From Actinoplanes auranticolor (lineage in GTDB: Bacteria; Actinomycetota; Actinomycetes; Mycobacteriales; Micromonosporaceae), in contig NZ_BOQL01000022.1 of the NCBI RefSeq assembly GCF_018332655.1, forward strand, positions 62,001 to 126,000: a stretch of 64,000 nucleotides of DNA, written 5' to 3'. The notes beneath the pieces are model-generated. The model ran no database searches, was not told the origin of the DNA, and worked only from the letters and a program-made list of their open reading frames with translations. This document shows, one piece after another, positions 17,081 through 25,957 of the stretch. A program made the translations under genes and the position numbers. How positions within the stretch are numbered: position 1 is the stretch's first letter; each line of letters begins with the position of its first letter.

Positions 17081-18069
17081 GCTTTTTCTTCAGCCGCGGC
17101 GCGCACCCCCTCGGCGGCCCGCTTCGCCGCGCTGCTGTCGTACGCCAGGTCGGGGTCGCCGGCGGGCTGCGGCACACAGAGCAGCAGCGCCCGGTGCCGG
17201 ATGTGGACCTTGAGGGTCTTGCCCGGATCGATCAGGTCGCCGTCGAGTTGGCGCGGCTGCGCCCGGTTGCTGAAGATCTCCACGCGCTCGGCGGAGTACG
17301 TCTCCATCAACGGCACGCGTTTGCGCCGGCGCACCACGGCCCAGCCGAGCTCGGCCCAGTGCCGCAGGCTGCGCGGGCTCAGGATGGCCACGTCGAGCTT
17401 GCCGTCGGCGGGCTCGGCCTCGCTCAGCAGCCGGACGCCGCCCTGCAACCGGCCCACGTTGCCGACGATCACCGAGCGCGGGCGCCGGGGCATGGGCGCG
17501 CCGCCGTCGATGACGATGCGCACCCGCATCGGGCGGTCCCGCAAGTGCTTGGCAGCGCCACCGACGTACGCCAGCCAGCCGATGTGCTTCTTGGCCGTGT
17601 CCGAGGTGCCCTCGAGCATCTGCGCGTCGAAGCCCATGCCGGCCATCACGGCGAAGCACTGGTCGCCGACGGCGCCGACGTCGATGCGCTTGCGGCCGCC
17701 CTCGATCGCGACCTCCACCCCGGTGGCGGCGTCGGTGCCCAGGCCCAGGTTGGCCGCGAGCAGGTTGCCCGTGCCGGCGGGCAGCACCGCCAGGGCGACG
17801 TCCGTGCCGGCCAGCGCGGTCACCGCGGCCATCACCGTGCCGTCGCCACCGCAGACGAACACCAGCTCGGCACCGTCCTTGACCGCCTGGGAGGTCTGGC
17901 CGCGGCCGGCGTCCTCCGGGGTCGTCTCGTGCCAGGTGGGCTCGGGCCAGCCGACGCGGGCCACGCCCTCCTGGACGATGCGGCGCAGCAGGTCGAGGTC
18001 GTCGACCTTGACGGGGTTGTAGATCACGGCAGAGCGAAGTCCTGTCACGGCCGTCAGTGTGCAGGACAC
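17077..18069 (-). CDS. Diacylglycerol/lipid kinase family protein
   Basis: Up to 330 residues with the DAGK catalytic fold: AVIYNPVKV, the nucleotide-binding VFVCGGDGTVMAAV and VLPAGTGNLLAANLGL, plus the C-terminal beta-sandwich (VIVGNVGRLQGGV). It is probably cytosolic and phosphorylates a lipid. The listed start is GTG. Homologues usually begin near RSAVIYNP, so the GTG seven codons in (18048) may be the real start. It is first in an operon with YihY, PAP2 and EEP genes, pairing a lipid kinase with a lipid phosphatase. Confidence 0.9.
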   Translation of the reverse strand: MSCTLTAVTGLRSAVIYNPVKVDDLDLLRRIVQEGVARVGWPEPTWHETTPEDAGRGQTSQAVKDGAELVFVCGGDGTVMAAVTALAGTDVALAVLPAGTGNLLAANLGLGTDAATGVEVAIEGGRKRIDVGAVGDQCFAVMAGMGFDAQMLEGTSDTAKKHIGWLAYVGGAAKHLRDRPMRVRIVIDGGAPMPRRPRSVIVGNVGRLQGGVRLLSEAEPADGKLDVAILSPRSLRHWAELGWAVVRRRKRVPLMETYSAERVEIFSNRAQPRQLDGDLIDPGKTLKVHIRHRALLLCVPQPAGDPDLAYDSSAAKRAAEGVRAAAEEKA

Positions 18070-18118
18070 ACATCACAACGGCGACCCGGGTGCGCGTGCG
18101 TTAGAGTGAATTCAGTTA

Positions 18119-18134
18119 CTTGAACGCGTTCAAG
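18119..18134. promoter_or_regulatory. Perfect 16-bp palindrome CTTGAACGCGTTCAAG
   Basis: Lies between the divergent DAG-kinase and YndJ-like genes, about 19 bp before the preferred YndJ start. Size and symmetry fit a TetR-type operator. No cognate regulator is adjacent. Confidence 0.6.
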
Positions 18135-18152
18135 AATGAGGGGGTGGGGTCG

Positions 18153-19031
18153 GTGTGGGTGCTCGTCAACCTGCTCGTCGCCGTCGGCATGCTGGTGGTC
18201 GTGCCGGCCGGGCTGCGGCTGATCCGTGACCCCGCGCTGGCCTTCGCCCGGCGCTGCTGGCCGGTGGGGGCCGTCGCCGGCGCAGTGAGCCTCTGGCTGC
18301 CGCGCGGGACGGTGGCCACCAGCCTGGCGACGGTCTACGCCGTGGCGGCGGCCGTGCTGTGTGCGTACGCGCTCAGCCGCCCGGTCCGCCCCCGCCGCGA
18401 GTGGCCCACCGAGGCCGCCGTGCTCACCGCCCTGATCAGCCCGGCCGTCGCGGCGAGCGCCCTGATCGCCGAGCGCGCCGGCTACCACCTGTTCGGCTTC
18501 GAGCTGGGCATCCTCACGCTGACCGTGGCGCACTTCCACTTCGCCGGGTTCGCCGCGGCCCTGATCGCCGGGTTGGAGTCTTCAGTCCGGTCAAGGGTGG
18601 CGGCGGGGCGGTCGGACGGGCAGAGTCAGCTGACGCCCGGCCGGGCCGCCGATGCCGCCGCGCTCACCGTTCCCGCCGGCACGCTGCTGGTGCTGCTCGG
18701 TTACTTCACCGCCGAGGCGGTCGAGCTCGCCGGGGCCATCGTGCTGACCGCGGGGATGTGGACCGTCGGCTGGCTGACCTGGCGGTACGCGCGCACCGCC
18801 CCGGACCGGCTCACCGCGCTGCTGCTGGGCTGCTCGGCCGTCGTGCTGGCGGCCTCCATGGCGCTGGCCGTGAGCTGGGCCCTGGGCGAGGCCACCGGGC
18901 TGCCGCACCCGTCGCTGGCCTGGATGGCCGCGACCCACGGAGTGGCGAACGCGCTGGGATTCGCGGTCTGCGCCATGGTGGGCCGGCACCGCGCCGGGGC
19001 ATACCTGGGACACGAGGAAGGGACGCCATGA
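18153..19031 (+). CDS. YndJ-like membrane protein
   Basis: About 292 residues, seven or more hydrophobic helices, with HFHFAGF near residue 130 and ATHGVANALGF near the C terminus, both typical of YndJ. I choose GTG 18153 because GAGGGGG sits 8 nt upstream. The longer TTG start at 18120 would place the start inside the palindromic operator. It overlaps the DUF1990 gene by 4 bp. In Bacillus YndJ the YndJ and DUF1990 parts are, as I recall, on one chain; here they are separate, coupled genes. Confidence 0.8.
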   Translation: MWVLVNLLVAVGMLVVVPAGLRLIRDPALAFARRCWPVGAVAGAVSLWLPRGTVATSLATVYAVAAAVLCAYALSRPVRPRREWPTEAAVLTALISPAVAASALIAERAGYHLFGFELGILTLTVAHFHFAGFAAALIAGLESSVRSRVAAGRSDGQSQLTPGRAADAAALTVPAGTLLVLLGYFTAEAVELAGAIVLTAGMWTVGWLTWRYARTAPDRLTALLLGCSAVVLAASMALAVSWALGEATGLPHPSLAWMAATHGVANALGFAVCAMVGRHRAGAYLGHEEGTP

Positions 19032-19534
19032 CTGAGCTCACCTACGCCGAGGTCGGCGCGACCCGGCACGAGCCGCTGCCGCCGGGCTACCGGCACCTGC
19101 ACTACCGCACGGAGCTGGACCGGGCCGACTTCGCCGCGGCGGCCGACGCGATCCTGACCTTCCGCATGCACCGCGCGACCGGCGCCCGGATCCGCGCGAC
19201 GGCCGACCGTGCCGCGCCCGGCGTCGGCGTCACCGTCGGGCTCGGCCCGCTGGTCGTGCCGTGCCAGGTGGTGTGGGCCGCGGACGACCGCGACCGGGCC
19301 GGCTTCGGTTACGGCACGCTGCCCGGCCACCAGGCCCGCGGCGAGGAGTCCTTCACTGTGGAACGGGACGCCGACGGCCGGATCTGGTTCGCGGTGACCG
19401 CGTTCAGCGTCCCGGCCCGGCTGCCGATGCGGCTGGGCGGTCCGGTCGCGGTGCTGGCCCAGCACGGGTACGCCCGGCTGTGCGGCCGTGCCGTCAAACG
19501 GCTCTGTGCCCGGTCCCGTACGGTTGGATCGTGA
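19028..19534 (+). CDS. DUF1990 family protein
   Basis: 168 residues: LTYAEVGATRHEPLPPGYRH, GARIRATADR, GLGPLVVPCQVVW, FGYGTLPGHQARGEESF, a good match to DUF1990 (START/polyketide-cyclase-like fold, function unknown). ATG overlaps the YndJ stop, and its own stop overlaps the GTG of the metallo-hydrolase. It is the second gene of a tightly packed four-gene operon. Confidence 0.85.
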   Translation: MTELTYAEVGATRHEPLPPGYRHLHYRTELDRADFAAAADAILTFRMHRATGARIRATADRAAPGVGVTVGLGPLVVPCQVVWAADDRDRAGFGYGTLPGHQARGEESFTVERDADGRIWFAVTAFSVPARLPMRLGGPVAVLAQHGYARLCGRAVKRLCARSRTVGS

Positions 19535-20307
19535 GCGACACGAGCGTCACCTGGTGGGGGCACAGCACGATGTGGCTGGCCGACTCCGGTGTCTCCCTGC
19601 TCACCGACCCACTGCTCACCGACCGGCTGATCCACCTGCGCCGGATGGCCGGGCCGACGCCGCGGTTGCCCGGCCCGCCGGACGCGGTGCTGGTGTCGCA
19701 CCTGCACGCGGACCACTTCCACCTGCCGTCGCTGCGCGCGGTGCCCGGTGAGCCGCTGCTGATCCTGCCGCGCGGCGCCACCGGCTTCGTCGCCAGGGGC
19801 CTGGGCCGCGAGTGGGCGCAGCGCTGCGTCGAGCTGGAGCCGGGCGAGGAGACGACGGTCGGCGCGGTCACCGTGCGCGCGGTGCCGGCGGCCCACGACG
19901 GCGGGCGCGGCCCGTGGTCGAAGCTCCGCTCGGTCGCGATGGGCTTCATCGTGGAGGGCGCGGCCCGCACCTGGTACGGCGGCGACACCGGCCTGTTCGA
20001 CGGCATGGCCTCGCTGGGCCCGCTGGACCTGGCGCTGGTCCCGGTCGGCGGCTGGGGGCCGACGCTCGGCGCGCACGGCCACCTGGACCCGGCCGACGGC
20101 GCCGAGGCGCTGCGCCGGGTGAAGGCGGCCTGGGCGGTCCCGGTGCACTACGGCACGTTCTGGCCGGCCGGCATGGGCCGTTTCCGGGCCCACATGTTCC
20201 ACGACCCTGGCACGGAGTTCGCCCGGCGCGCCGCTGCCGCCGCCCCGGAGACCCACGTCCGGGTCCTCGCCCAGGGCGAGACGCTCAGTTTCGAGCCGGC
20301 CACGTGA
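19531..20307 (+). CDS. MBL-fold metallo-hydrolase (UlaG-like)
   Basis: 258 residues with metallo-beta-lactamase fold: WWGHSTMWL, LVSHLHADHFHLPS (HxHxDH metal site), VPAAHDGG, YGGDTGLFDG and the C-terminal VPVHYGTFWP. All metal ligands are present. GTG overlaps the DUF1990 stop. Homologues include UlaG-like lactonases and NAPE-PLD-type phospholipases. A lipid or quorum-signal substrate is conceivable next to DedA, but unproven. Confidence 0.9.
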   Translation: MSDTSVTWWGHSTMWLADSGVSLLTDPLLTDRLIHLRRMAGPTPRLPGPPDAVLVSHLHADHFHLPSLRAVPGEPLLILPRGATGFVARGLGREWAQRCVELEPGEETTVGAVTVRAVPAAHDGGRGPWSKLRSVAMGFIVEGAARTWYGGDTGLFDGMASLGPLDLALVPVGGWGPTLGAHGHLDPADGAEALRRVKAAWAVPVHYGTFWPAGMGRFRAHMFHDPGTEFARRAAAAAPETHVRVLAQGETLSFEPAT

Positions 20308-20897
20308 TCTCCGAGCTCGGAGCCATGGGCTGGCTGGCGCTGGTGGTCGCCTTCGGCGCCATCGTGCCGATCGTGCCCACCGGCGCGGCGGTGAGCGGAG
20401 CCGCCGCGCTGGCCTTCCACGACCACCCGCTGCTGATCCTGCTGACCATCGCGGCCGGCGCCAGCGGGGCGTACGCGGGCGACCTGGTGATGTACGCGAT
20501 GTGCCGGGCCGGCGGCGAGCAACTGGCCCGCCGGCTGCGCTGGCTGCGCGACGAGGAACACCTGGCGGCGGTGAAGGAACGGCTGCAGAAGAGTCAGATC
20601 CCGGTGCTGCTGGTCTCCCGGCTGCTGCCCGGCGGCCGGGTGCCGGTGCTGCTGGCGGCGGCGTTCCTGGGCCTGAGCTGGCGCACCTTCGTGGTGGCGA
20701 ACGTGCCGGCGTGCGCGCTGTGGTCGGCGGTCTACGCAGCCATCGGCGTGGTGGGCGGCTCGATCTTCCCGGAGCCGTGGGAGGGCGTGGTCGCGGCGAT
20801 CCTGCTGGTCCTGATCATCAGCCAGATCGTGAGCCTGATCAGCAAACGCCGCGCCGCCCGCCAGGCCGCCACCGAGGCGGAAGCCGAGACCGCTTAG
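20304..20897 (+). CDS. DedA/VTT-domain membrane protein
   Basis: 197 residues, several helices. The VTT-type core SRLLPGGRVPVLLAAAFLGLSWRTFV corresponds to the conserved Arg/Gly-rich re-entrant segment (FRFIPGxR in the family). DedA proteins flip undecaprenyl phosphate or phospholipids. GTG overlaps the metallo-hydrolase stop by 4 bp. The 3' end overlaps the convergent serine hydrolase by 4 bp. Confidence 0.87.
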   Translation: MISELGAMGWLALVVAFGAIVPIVPTGAAVSGAAALAFHDHPLLILLTIAAGASGAYAGDLVMYAMCRAGGEQLARRLRWLRDEEHLAAVKERLQKSQIPVLLVSRLLPGGRVPVLLAAAFLGLSWRTFVVANVPACALWSAVYAAIGVVGGSIFPEPWEGVVAAILLVLIISQIVSLISKRRAARQAATEAEAETA

Positions 20898-21889
20898 TAC
20901 TTCAGGTGCTGGCGGGTCAGCTTGGCGACCTTCTCCACCAGGGTGATGCCGCCGTCCATGGACTGATTGTTGTGCGAGAGCACCGCCACCGACACGTCCA
21001 CGTCGTCGTCCGAGGTCACCCGGCCGACCGTGTTCACCGCCCACAGGCCGCCGTCCGCCGACCGGGTGTCCCAGCCGTTCTTCACCGTGGTCGTCTCACC
21101 GGGCTCGGCCACCGCCGGCACCCCCCAGTCCTGGGTGTCGTCGACCGTGTTCATCAGGTTGAACGCTTCCTTGCGCGAGCCGGCGTCCAGCGGTCCCTTG
21201 GTGTCGACCAGCTCCGAGAGCAGCTTCACCTGGTCGTCGACCGTGGTCCTGGTCAGGCCCCAGGCGCTGTTGACCGCGGTCTGCTTCAGGCCGAGCCGCT
21301 TGTTGCACTTGCTGACCGCCGGGACCTTGCCGAGCCTGGTGAACAGCGACGTGGTCGCGTTGTTGTCGCTGAGCCGGATCATCGGCTTGGCCAGGGCCAG
21401 CTCACCGGCCGACAGCTTGCGGCCGGCGTCCTGGGCCTGCAGCAGAGCGCACGCGAGCACCTGCACCTTCACGATGCTGGCGGTGTCGTACTTTTCGGAT
21501 CCCCGGTACGAATAGCGCTGGCCCGTCTTCTTGTCGAGCACGGCGACGGAGAACTCCGGGGAGGTGGCGTCGAGCTTCTTCAGGGCCGCGTCGAGCGCCT
21601 TGACGCGCTTGGCGCGCTGCCGGGCGGCGAGCTCCTCCGGGCTGGGGCCGGTCGGGGTCGGCGAGGCCTTCGGTGACGGGTCGTCACCGAAGGTGAGCGA
21701 GCGGGGCAGCACACCGCCGCCGGCGCCGCCGCTGTCGTCGCGCATACCGAAACCGATCAGGGACGCGCCGCCCACGATCACCAGTGCCGCCATCGCGAAG
21801 ATCCAGAGCTGGGTTCGTCGCACCCATGCATAGTGCCGTGCCCGGCGCGGGATGCCAAAAGCTACTACCGGTTGCTTGATCTCCCTCAC
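20894..21889 (-). CDS. Membrane-anchored class A beta-lactamase-fold serine hydrolase
   Basis: 331 residues with an N-terminal membrane anchor (about 29-48) and a Pro/Ser-rich linker. The penicillin-binding fold has S138-I-V-K141, SDN at 174-176, and KNGW in place of the usual KTG box. It lacks an obvious omega-loop ExxLN, so it is probably a peptidoglycan-related or orphan hydrolase rather than a resistance enzyme. An internal GTG (residue 23, VRRTQLW) is an alternative start just before the anchor. Confidence 0.82.
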   Translation of the reverse strand: MREIKQPVVAFGIPRRARHYAWVRRTQLWIFAMAALVIVGGASLIGFGMRDDSGGAGGGVLPRSLTFGDDPSPKASPTPTGPSPEELAARQRAKRVKALDAALKKLDATSPEFSVAVLDKKTGQRYSYRGSEKYDTASIVKVQVLACALLQAQDAGRKLSAGELALAKPMIRLSDNNATTSLFTRLGKVPAVSKCNKRLGLKQTAVNSAWGLTRTTVDDQVKLLSELVDTKGPLDAGSRKEAFNLMNTVDDTQDWGVPAVAEPGETTTVKNGWDTRSADGGLWAVNTVGRVTSDDDVDVSVAVLSHNNQSMDGGITLVEKVAKLTRQHLKY

Positions 21890-21924
21890 GGTTTGTCACT
21901 GGTCCCGGCGGGCACAATGGGCTC

Positions 21925-22683
21925 ATGGCCCTGCTCCCGTCACCTGTCGCCCTCGTCCAGCTCACCCGGTACGCGGTCGGTCAGGTGGTGGAGACGGCGG
22001 CCTCGGCGGCCACCATCCCCTTCCGCCTGCTCGGCCTGCTCGGGCAGACCGAACTGCTGGTCAGCCGGATGACCCTGCTGGCCGAACGGGCCGAGGGCCT
22101 GATCGGCCGGGTCGACGGCGTGGTGGGCGACATCGAGCAGACCCTGCGCGACACCAAGGTCATCATGGCCGCGGCGGCGCTGGCCGTCGACGAGGCCACC
22201 GCCGTGGCGGCCCGGGCGGCGCTGGTCGTGGACGGCGCCTCGGCGACCGTGGACGGCGCGGCCGCGGCCGTGACCGGCGCTTCCGCCCTCGTGAGCGACG
22301 CCGGGCGGATCACCGACGCGGCGTCCGGGGTGGTCCAGCAGGCGTCCGCGACCTCGGTCGAGGCCCGCACACTGCTCGACGGGTACGCACCCGCGCTGCG
22401 CCGGGCAGCCCCGCTGGCGGTGCGTTTCATCGAGGAGCTGACGCCGGAGGAGGTCACCGCGGCGATCCGGATGATCGACGAGCTGCCCCAGCTGCGCAAG
22501 CACCTCACCGAGGACGTGATGCCGCTGCTCGGCAAGCTCGACCAGGTGGGTCCCGACCTGCACTCGCTGCTCGAGGTCACCAACGACCTGCACCTGGCGA
22601 TCATCGGGCTGCCGGGCCTCAAGATGCTGCGCCGCCGCGGCGAGGAGCGCGTGGCCGAGGACGACGCCACCAACGGCCGCTAG
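21925..22683 (+). CDS. Alanine-rich helical protein of unknown function
   Basis: 252 residues, almost wholly alpha-helical by composition, with heptad-like Ala/Val/Asp repeats (DGASATVDGAAAAVTGASALVSDAG) like apolipoprotein or methyl-accepting-type amphipathic coils. A short hydrophobic N terminus is present, but no clear signal peptide. Homologues in actinomycetes are sometimes mislabelled as a RuBisCO large subunit, for which there is no support here. It may lie on the membrane surface. Confidence 0.65.
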   Translation: MALLPSPVALVQLTRYAVGQVVETAASAATIPFRLLGLLGQTELLVSRMTLLAERAEGLIGRVDGVVGDIEQTLRDTKVIMAAAALAVDEATAVAARAALVVDGASATVDGAAAAVTGASALVSDAGRITDAASGVVQQASATSVEARTLLDGYAPALRRAAPLAVRFIEELTPEEVTAAIRMIDELPQLRKHLTEDVMPLLGKLDQVGPDLHSLLEVTNDLHLAIIGLPGLKMLRRRGEERVAEDDATNGR

Positions 22684-22770
22684 GGCCCGTTCGATCGCTG
22701 CGGTGGGCTGCGCGCTCGCACAAATGTCGGCAAATCCTCGCTGACCAGGACCTATTCACGTTTGTAAACA

Positions 22771-22799
22771 TTGACGAAACACAGGGTGACGGTTAATCT
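22771..22799 (+). promoter_or_regulatory. Near-consensus sigma-70 promoter of GH81 gene
   Basis: TTGACG (22771-22776) and TAATCT (22794-22799) with exactly 17 bp between. Transcription would start about 22806, inside or next to the palindrome that follows. Confidence 0.75.
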
Positions 22800-22809
22800 C
22801 GCGACACCC

Positions 22810-22823
22810 TGAGAGCGCTCTCA
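22810..22823. promoter_or_regulatory. LacI/CebR-like operator TGAGAGCGCTCTCA
   Basis: Perfect 14-bp palindrome at about +5 to +18 of the predicted GH81 transcript. It closely resembles the CebR box (TGGGAGCGCTCCCA) that represses glycoside hydrolase genes in actinomycetes. Sugar-induced derepression is likely. Confidence 0.75.
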
Positions 22824-22885
22824 CGCTCGTCCGCGGTCCCCTGCCGCGGCTCCGGCGACCCCCGTCCCCATCGGAGGCACTGGCT

Positions 22886-25800
22886 ATGAAATCCCCGCTC
22901 CCCCCTTCCCCCGTACCCCGTCGGCGGCGCCGGTCCGGCCGGCTCGCCGGCCTGGCCACCGCCGTCGTGGTCGCCCTCGGCTCCGGCGCCCTCGCGGTCG
23001 TCGTCACCAGCTCCGCCGAAGCCGGGACCATCGGCGCCGGGAGCTACACCGAGACCCTCCCGGCCGGCGCCAAGCTGCCGACCGGCTGCGGCGACATCGC
23101 CACCAACCCGCGCCAGTTCCTCACCGCGAACGCGCCGGCCGGCGCGGTGCCCACCAACGACTGGTGGTCCTCGCTGGTGTTCAAGAAGGGCGACGAGTGC
23201 AACTTCTCCCAGCCCCTGTACGCCCACCCGGCCGCGTACAAGCCGGTGGCGAGCGGGCTCGGGCTCTCGTACCAGACGCAGGCCGCGATCAGCGGCAGCC
23301 CGACCGGCCTGGGTGAGTACCACTTCCCGTACGCCCAGCACGTGGTGGTCGGAGTGGCCGGGCTGAACGCGCCGCGGGCCCTGGTGGACGGCTGGAGCGA
23401 CTGGACGGTCACGCCGTCCTGGAGCGACGGCGCCCGGACCCTGAAGGCGACCATCGGCCACGGCCTGCCGATGTCCTACTACCAGGTGACCGGCGGCGAC
23501 GCGCTGATCTCCGTCGTCGGGCCGCCGACGGTGTGGCAGAACAGCGGCAACCGGGTCGGCTGGTCGATCGGCGGGCACGACTACGTCGCGTACGGCCCGG
23601 CCGGCTCCACCTGGGCGCTGAGCGGGAACACCCTGCGGTCCAGCCTGGCCGGTCGCGGCTACTTCTCGGTCGCGGTGCTGCCCACCACCTCGGGCACCAG
23701 CACGGCTGACAAGACGGCGCTGGCCGACCGCTACGGCGCGGTCGCGCACAACCACGTCACCGGCACCCGGGTCTCGTACACCTACAACCAGGCCGGCGGG
23801 ACGGTGAACACCACGTACGGCTTCACCACCACCGCCCGCGAGGGCAGCGGCTCGGGCACGGTCATCTCGCTCTACCCGCACCAGTGGCGCTACCTGTCCG
23901 GCGGCTCCCCGCTCGCCCAGACCTACGTCTCGCCGCGCGGTGCCATGAAGACCCTCATCGGTACGTCGTTCCAGACGTCCATGAAGTACACCGGTGTGCT
24001 GCCCGAGGTGCCCGCCGTCGGCGACTCCTCCGGCGCGGACCTGTCGCAGATCACCACGTACCTCAACAACGAGCTCAACAACCCGGCCGACTTCCGCGGG
24101 GACGACACCTACTGGACCGGCAAGGGCCTGGGCCGGGCCGCCCGGATCGCGGAGATCGCCGACCAGCTCAACCTCACCGCGGTCCGCGACTCGGCGCTCA
24201 ACGTCATCCGGACCCGGATCACCGACTGGTTCACCGCGTCGCCCGGCAAGGCCGCGCGGGTCTTCTACTACGACAACAAGTGGGGCACGCTGATCGGCTA
24301 CCCCGCCTCGTACGCCTCCGACGAGGACCTCAACGACCACCACTTCCACTACGGCTACTTCATCGCCGCGGCCGCCACCCTGGCCAAGTTCGACCCGCAG
24401 TGGGCCTCGGCCGGCCGCTACGGCGGCATGGTCGACCTGCTCATCCGCGACGCCAACAACTATGACCGCAACGACACCCGCTTCCCGTACCTGCGCGACT
24501 TCGACATCTACGCGGGCCACGACTGGGCCTCCGGGCACGGCGCGTTCGGCGCGGGCAACAACCAGGAGTCCTCCTCGGAGGGTCAGAACTTCGCGAACGC
24601 GCTGATCCAGTGGGGTCAGGCCACCGGCAACACCACGGTGCGCGACGCCGGCATCTGGATCCACACCACCCAGGCCGCGGCGATCAACGAGTACTGGTTC
24701 GACGTGCGCAACGAGAACTTCCCGGCGAACTGGGGCCACAACTACTCGGCCATCGTCTGGGGCTCCGGCGGCGCGTACGCGACCTGGTTCTCCGGTGAGC
24801 ACGCCCTGATCGTGGGCATCAACATGCTGCCGATGACCGGTGGCCAGCTCTACCTGGGCGACTACCCCGAGTCGGTGAAGAGCACGTACGCCGAGCTCGT
24901 GCGCAACAACGGCGGTGAGCCGACACTGTGGCGCGACATGTTGTGGCAGTACCTCGCGCTCGGTGATCCGGACGCGGCTCTGGCCAAGTTCCGGGCCAAC
25001 AGCTCGTACACCTCCGAGGAGGGCGAGAGCAAGGCGCACACGTTCCACTGGCTGCGCAACCTCGCGGCGCTCGGCCAGGTCGACACCGGCGTGACGGCCA
25101 ACCACCCGCTGGCCAAGGTGTTCAGCAAGAACGGCGCCAAGACGTACGTCGCGTCGAACATCACCAACACCGCGCTGACGGTGACCTTCTCGGACGGCCG
25201 CTCGCTCAGCGTCCCGGCCGGCAAGACCGTGGCCAGCGGCGCGAACAACTGGAGCGGCGGCAACGCCAACGGCGGCGGAACGGTGACGACGCCGCCGACC
25301 ACCCCGCCGACCACGACCCCGCCCGCCTGCACCACCGGGCCGCTGCTCTCGCAGGGTAAGACGGCTACCTCGTCCTCGATCGAGGCCGGCTACCCCGCGA
25401 ATCTCGCGGTGGACGGCGACACGGGCACCCGCTGGTCCAGCGCGTTCGCGGACCCCCAGTGGCTGCAGGTCGACCTCGGCACGGCGCAGCCGCTCGGCCG
25501 CGTCGAGCTGAGCTGGGAGGCCGCGTACGGCAGGGCGTACCGGATCCAGACCTCGACGAACGGCACGAGCTGGACCAACGCCGCGACGGTGACCGCCGGG
25601 ACCGGCGGCAACGTCACCCACGCGATCTCCGGCACCGCCCGCTACGTGCGCATGTCCGGCACCGAGCGGGGCACGCCGTACGGCTACTCGCTGTTCGAGT
25701 TCAAGGTGTTCGGCACCTGCGGGACCGTCACGACCCCGCCCGGCACGAACCCGCCGCCCACCACGACGCCGCCGACCACGAACCCGCCCACCACTGCGCC

Positions 25801-25948
25801 GGCCGGTACCGCGTGGGCGGCCGGCACCGCCTACCCGGTGGGCGCGATCGTCACCTACAACGGCGCACGTTACCGGTGCCTGCAGGCGCACACGTCGCTG
25901 GTGGGCTGGGAGCCGACGAACGTGCCGGCGCTCTGGGCGACCGCCTGA
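22886..25948 (+). CDS. Secreted GH81 endo-beta-1,3-glucanase with CBM modules
   Basis: 1020 residues. A long Arg-rich signal peptide (cleavage near residue 46) precedes a GH81 catalytic region (about 50-775) with NDWWSSL, DHHFHYGYF (about 484) and ESSSEGQNFANALIQWG (about 560, catalytic Glu cluster). A Thr/Pro linker leads to a discoidin/F5-8C-type domain (about 825-940; SQGKTATSSS, AVDGDTGTRWSS), a second linker, and a C-terminal CBM5/12-like domain (AWAAGTAYPVGAIVTYNGARYRCLQAHTS). Acts on beta-1,3-glucan (laminarin, fungal or algal walls). Transcribed alone from a strong promoter with a LacI-type operator. Confidence 0.93.
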   Translation: MKSPLPPSPVPRRRRRSGRLAGLATAVVVALGSGALAVVVTSSAEAGTIGAGSYTETLPAGAKLPTGCGDIATNPRQFLTANAPAGAVPTNDWWSSLVFKKGDECNFSQPLYAHPAAYKPVASGLGLSYQTQAAISGSPTGLGEYHFPYAQHVVVGVAGLNAPRALVDGWSDWTVTPSWSDGARTLKATIGHGLPMSYYQVTGGDALISVVGPPTVWQNSGNRVGWSIGGHDYVAYGPAGSTWALSGNTLRSSLAGRGYFSVAVLPTTSGTSTADKTALADRYGAVAHNHVTGTRVSYTYNQAGGTVNTTYGFTTTAREGSGSGTVISLYPHQWRYLSGGSPLAQTYVSPRGAMKTLIGTSFQTSMKYTGVLPEVPAVGDSSGADLSQITTYLNNELNNPADFRGDDTYWTGKGLGRAARIAEIADQLNLTAVRDSALNVIRTRITDWFTASPGKAARVFYYDNKWGTLIGYPASYASDEDLNDHHFHYGYFIAAAATLAKFDPQWASAGRYGGMVDLLIRDANNYDRNDTRFPYLRDFDIYAGHDWASGHGAFGAGNNQESSSEGQNFANALIQWGQATGNTTVRDAGIWIHTTQAAAINEYWFDVRNENFPANWGHNYSAIVWGSGGAYATWFSGEHALIVGINMLPMTGGQLYLGDYPESVKSTYAELVRNNGGEPTLWRDMLWQYLALGDPDAALAKFRANSSYTSEEGESKAHTFHWLRNLAALGQVDTGVTANHPLAKVFSKNGAKTYVASNITNTALTVTFSDGRSLSVPAGKTVASGANNWSGGNANGGGTVTTPPTTPPTTTPPACTTGPLLSQGKTATSSSIEAGYPANLAVDGDTGTRWSSAFADPQWLQVDLGTAQPLGRVELSWEAAYGRAYRIQTSTNGTSWTNAATVTAGTGGNVTHAISGTARYVRMSGTERGTPYGYSLFEFKVFGTCGTVTTPPGTNPPPTTTPPTTNPPTTAPAGTAWAAGTAYPVGAIVTYNGARYRCLQAHTSLVGWEPTNVPALWATA

Positions 25949-25957
25949 CCGCGTGAT

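Noticed and set aside
20894..21889. Resistance beta-lactamase
   Set aside because: Has SxxK and SDN but no evident omega-loop Glu and a KNG instead of KTG; better called a serine hydrolase of the same fold.
22793..25891. 1032-codon open frame antisense to the GH81 gene
   Set aside because: Composition is the Arg/Gly/Val-rich pattern of a mirrored high-GC gene. The plus strand has a signal peptide, catalytic motifs and CBM domains.
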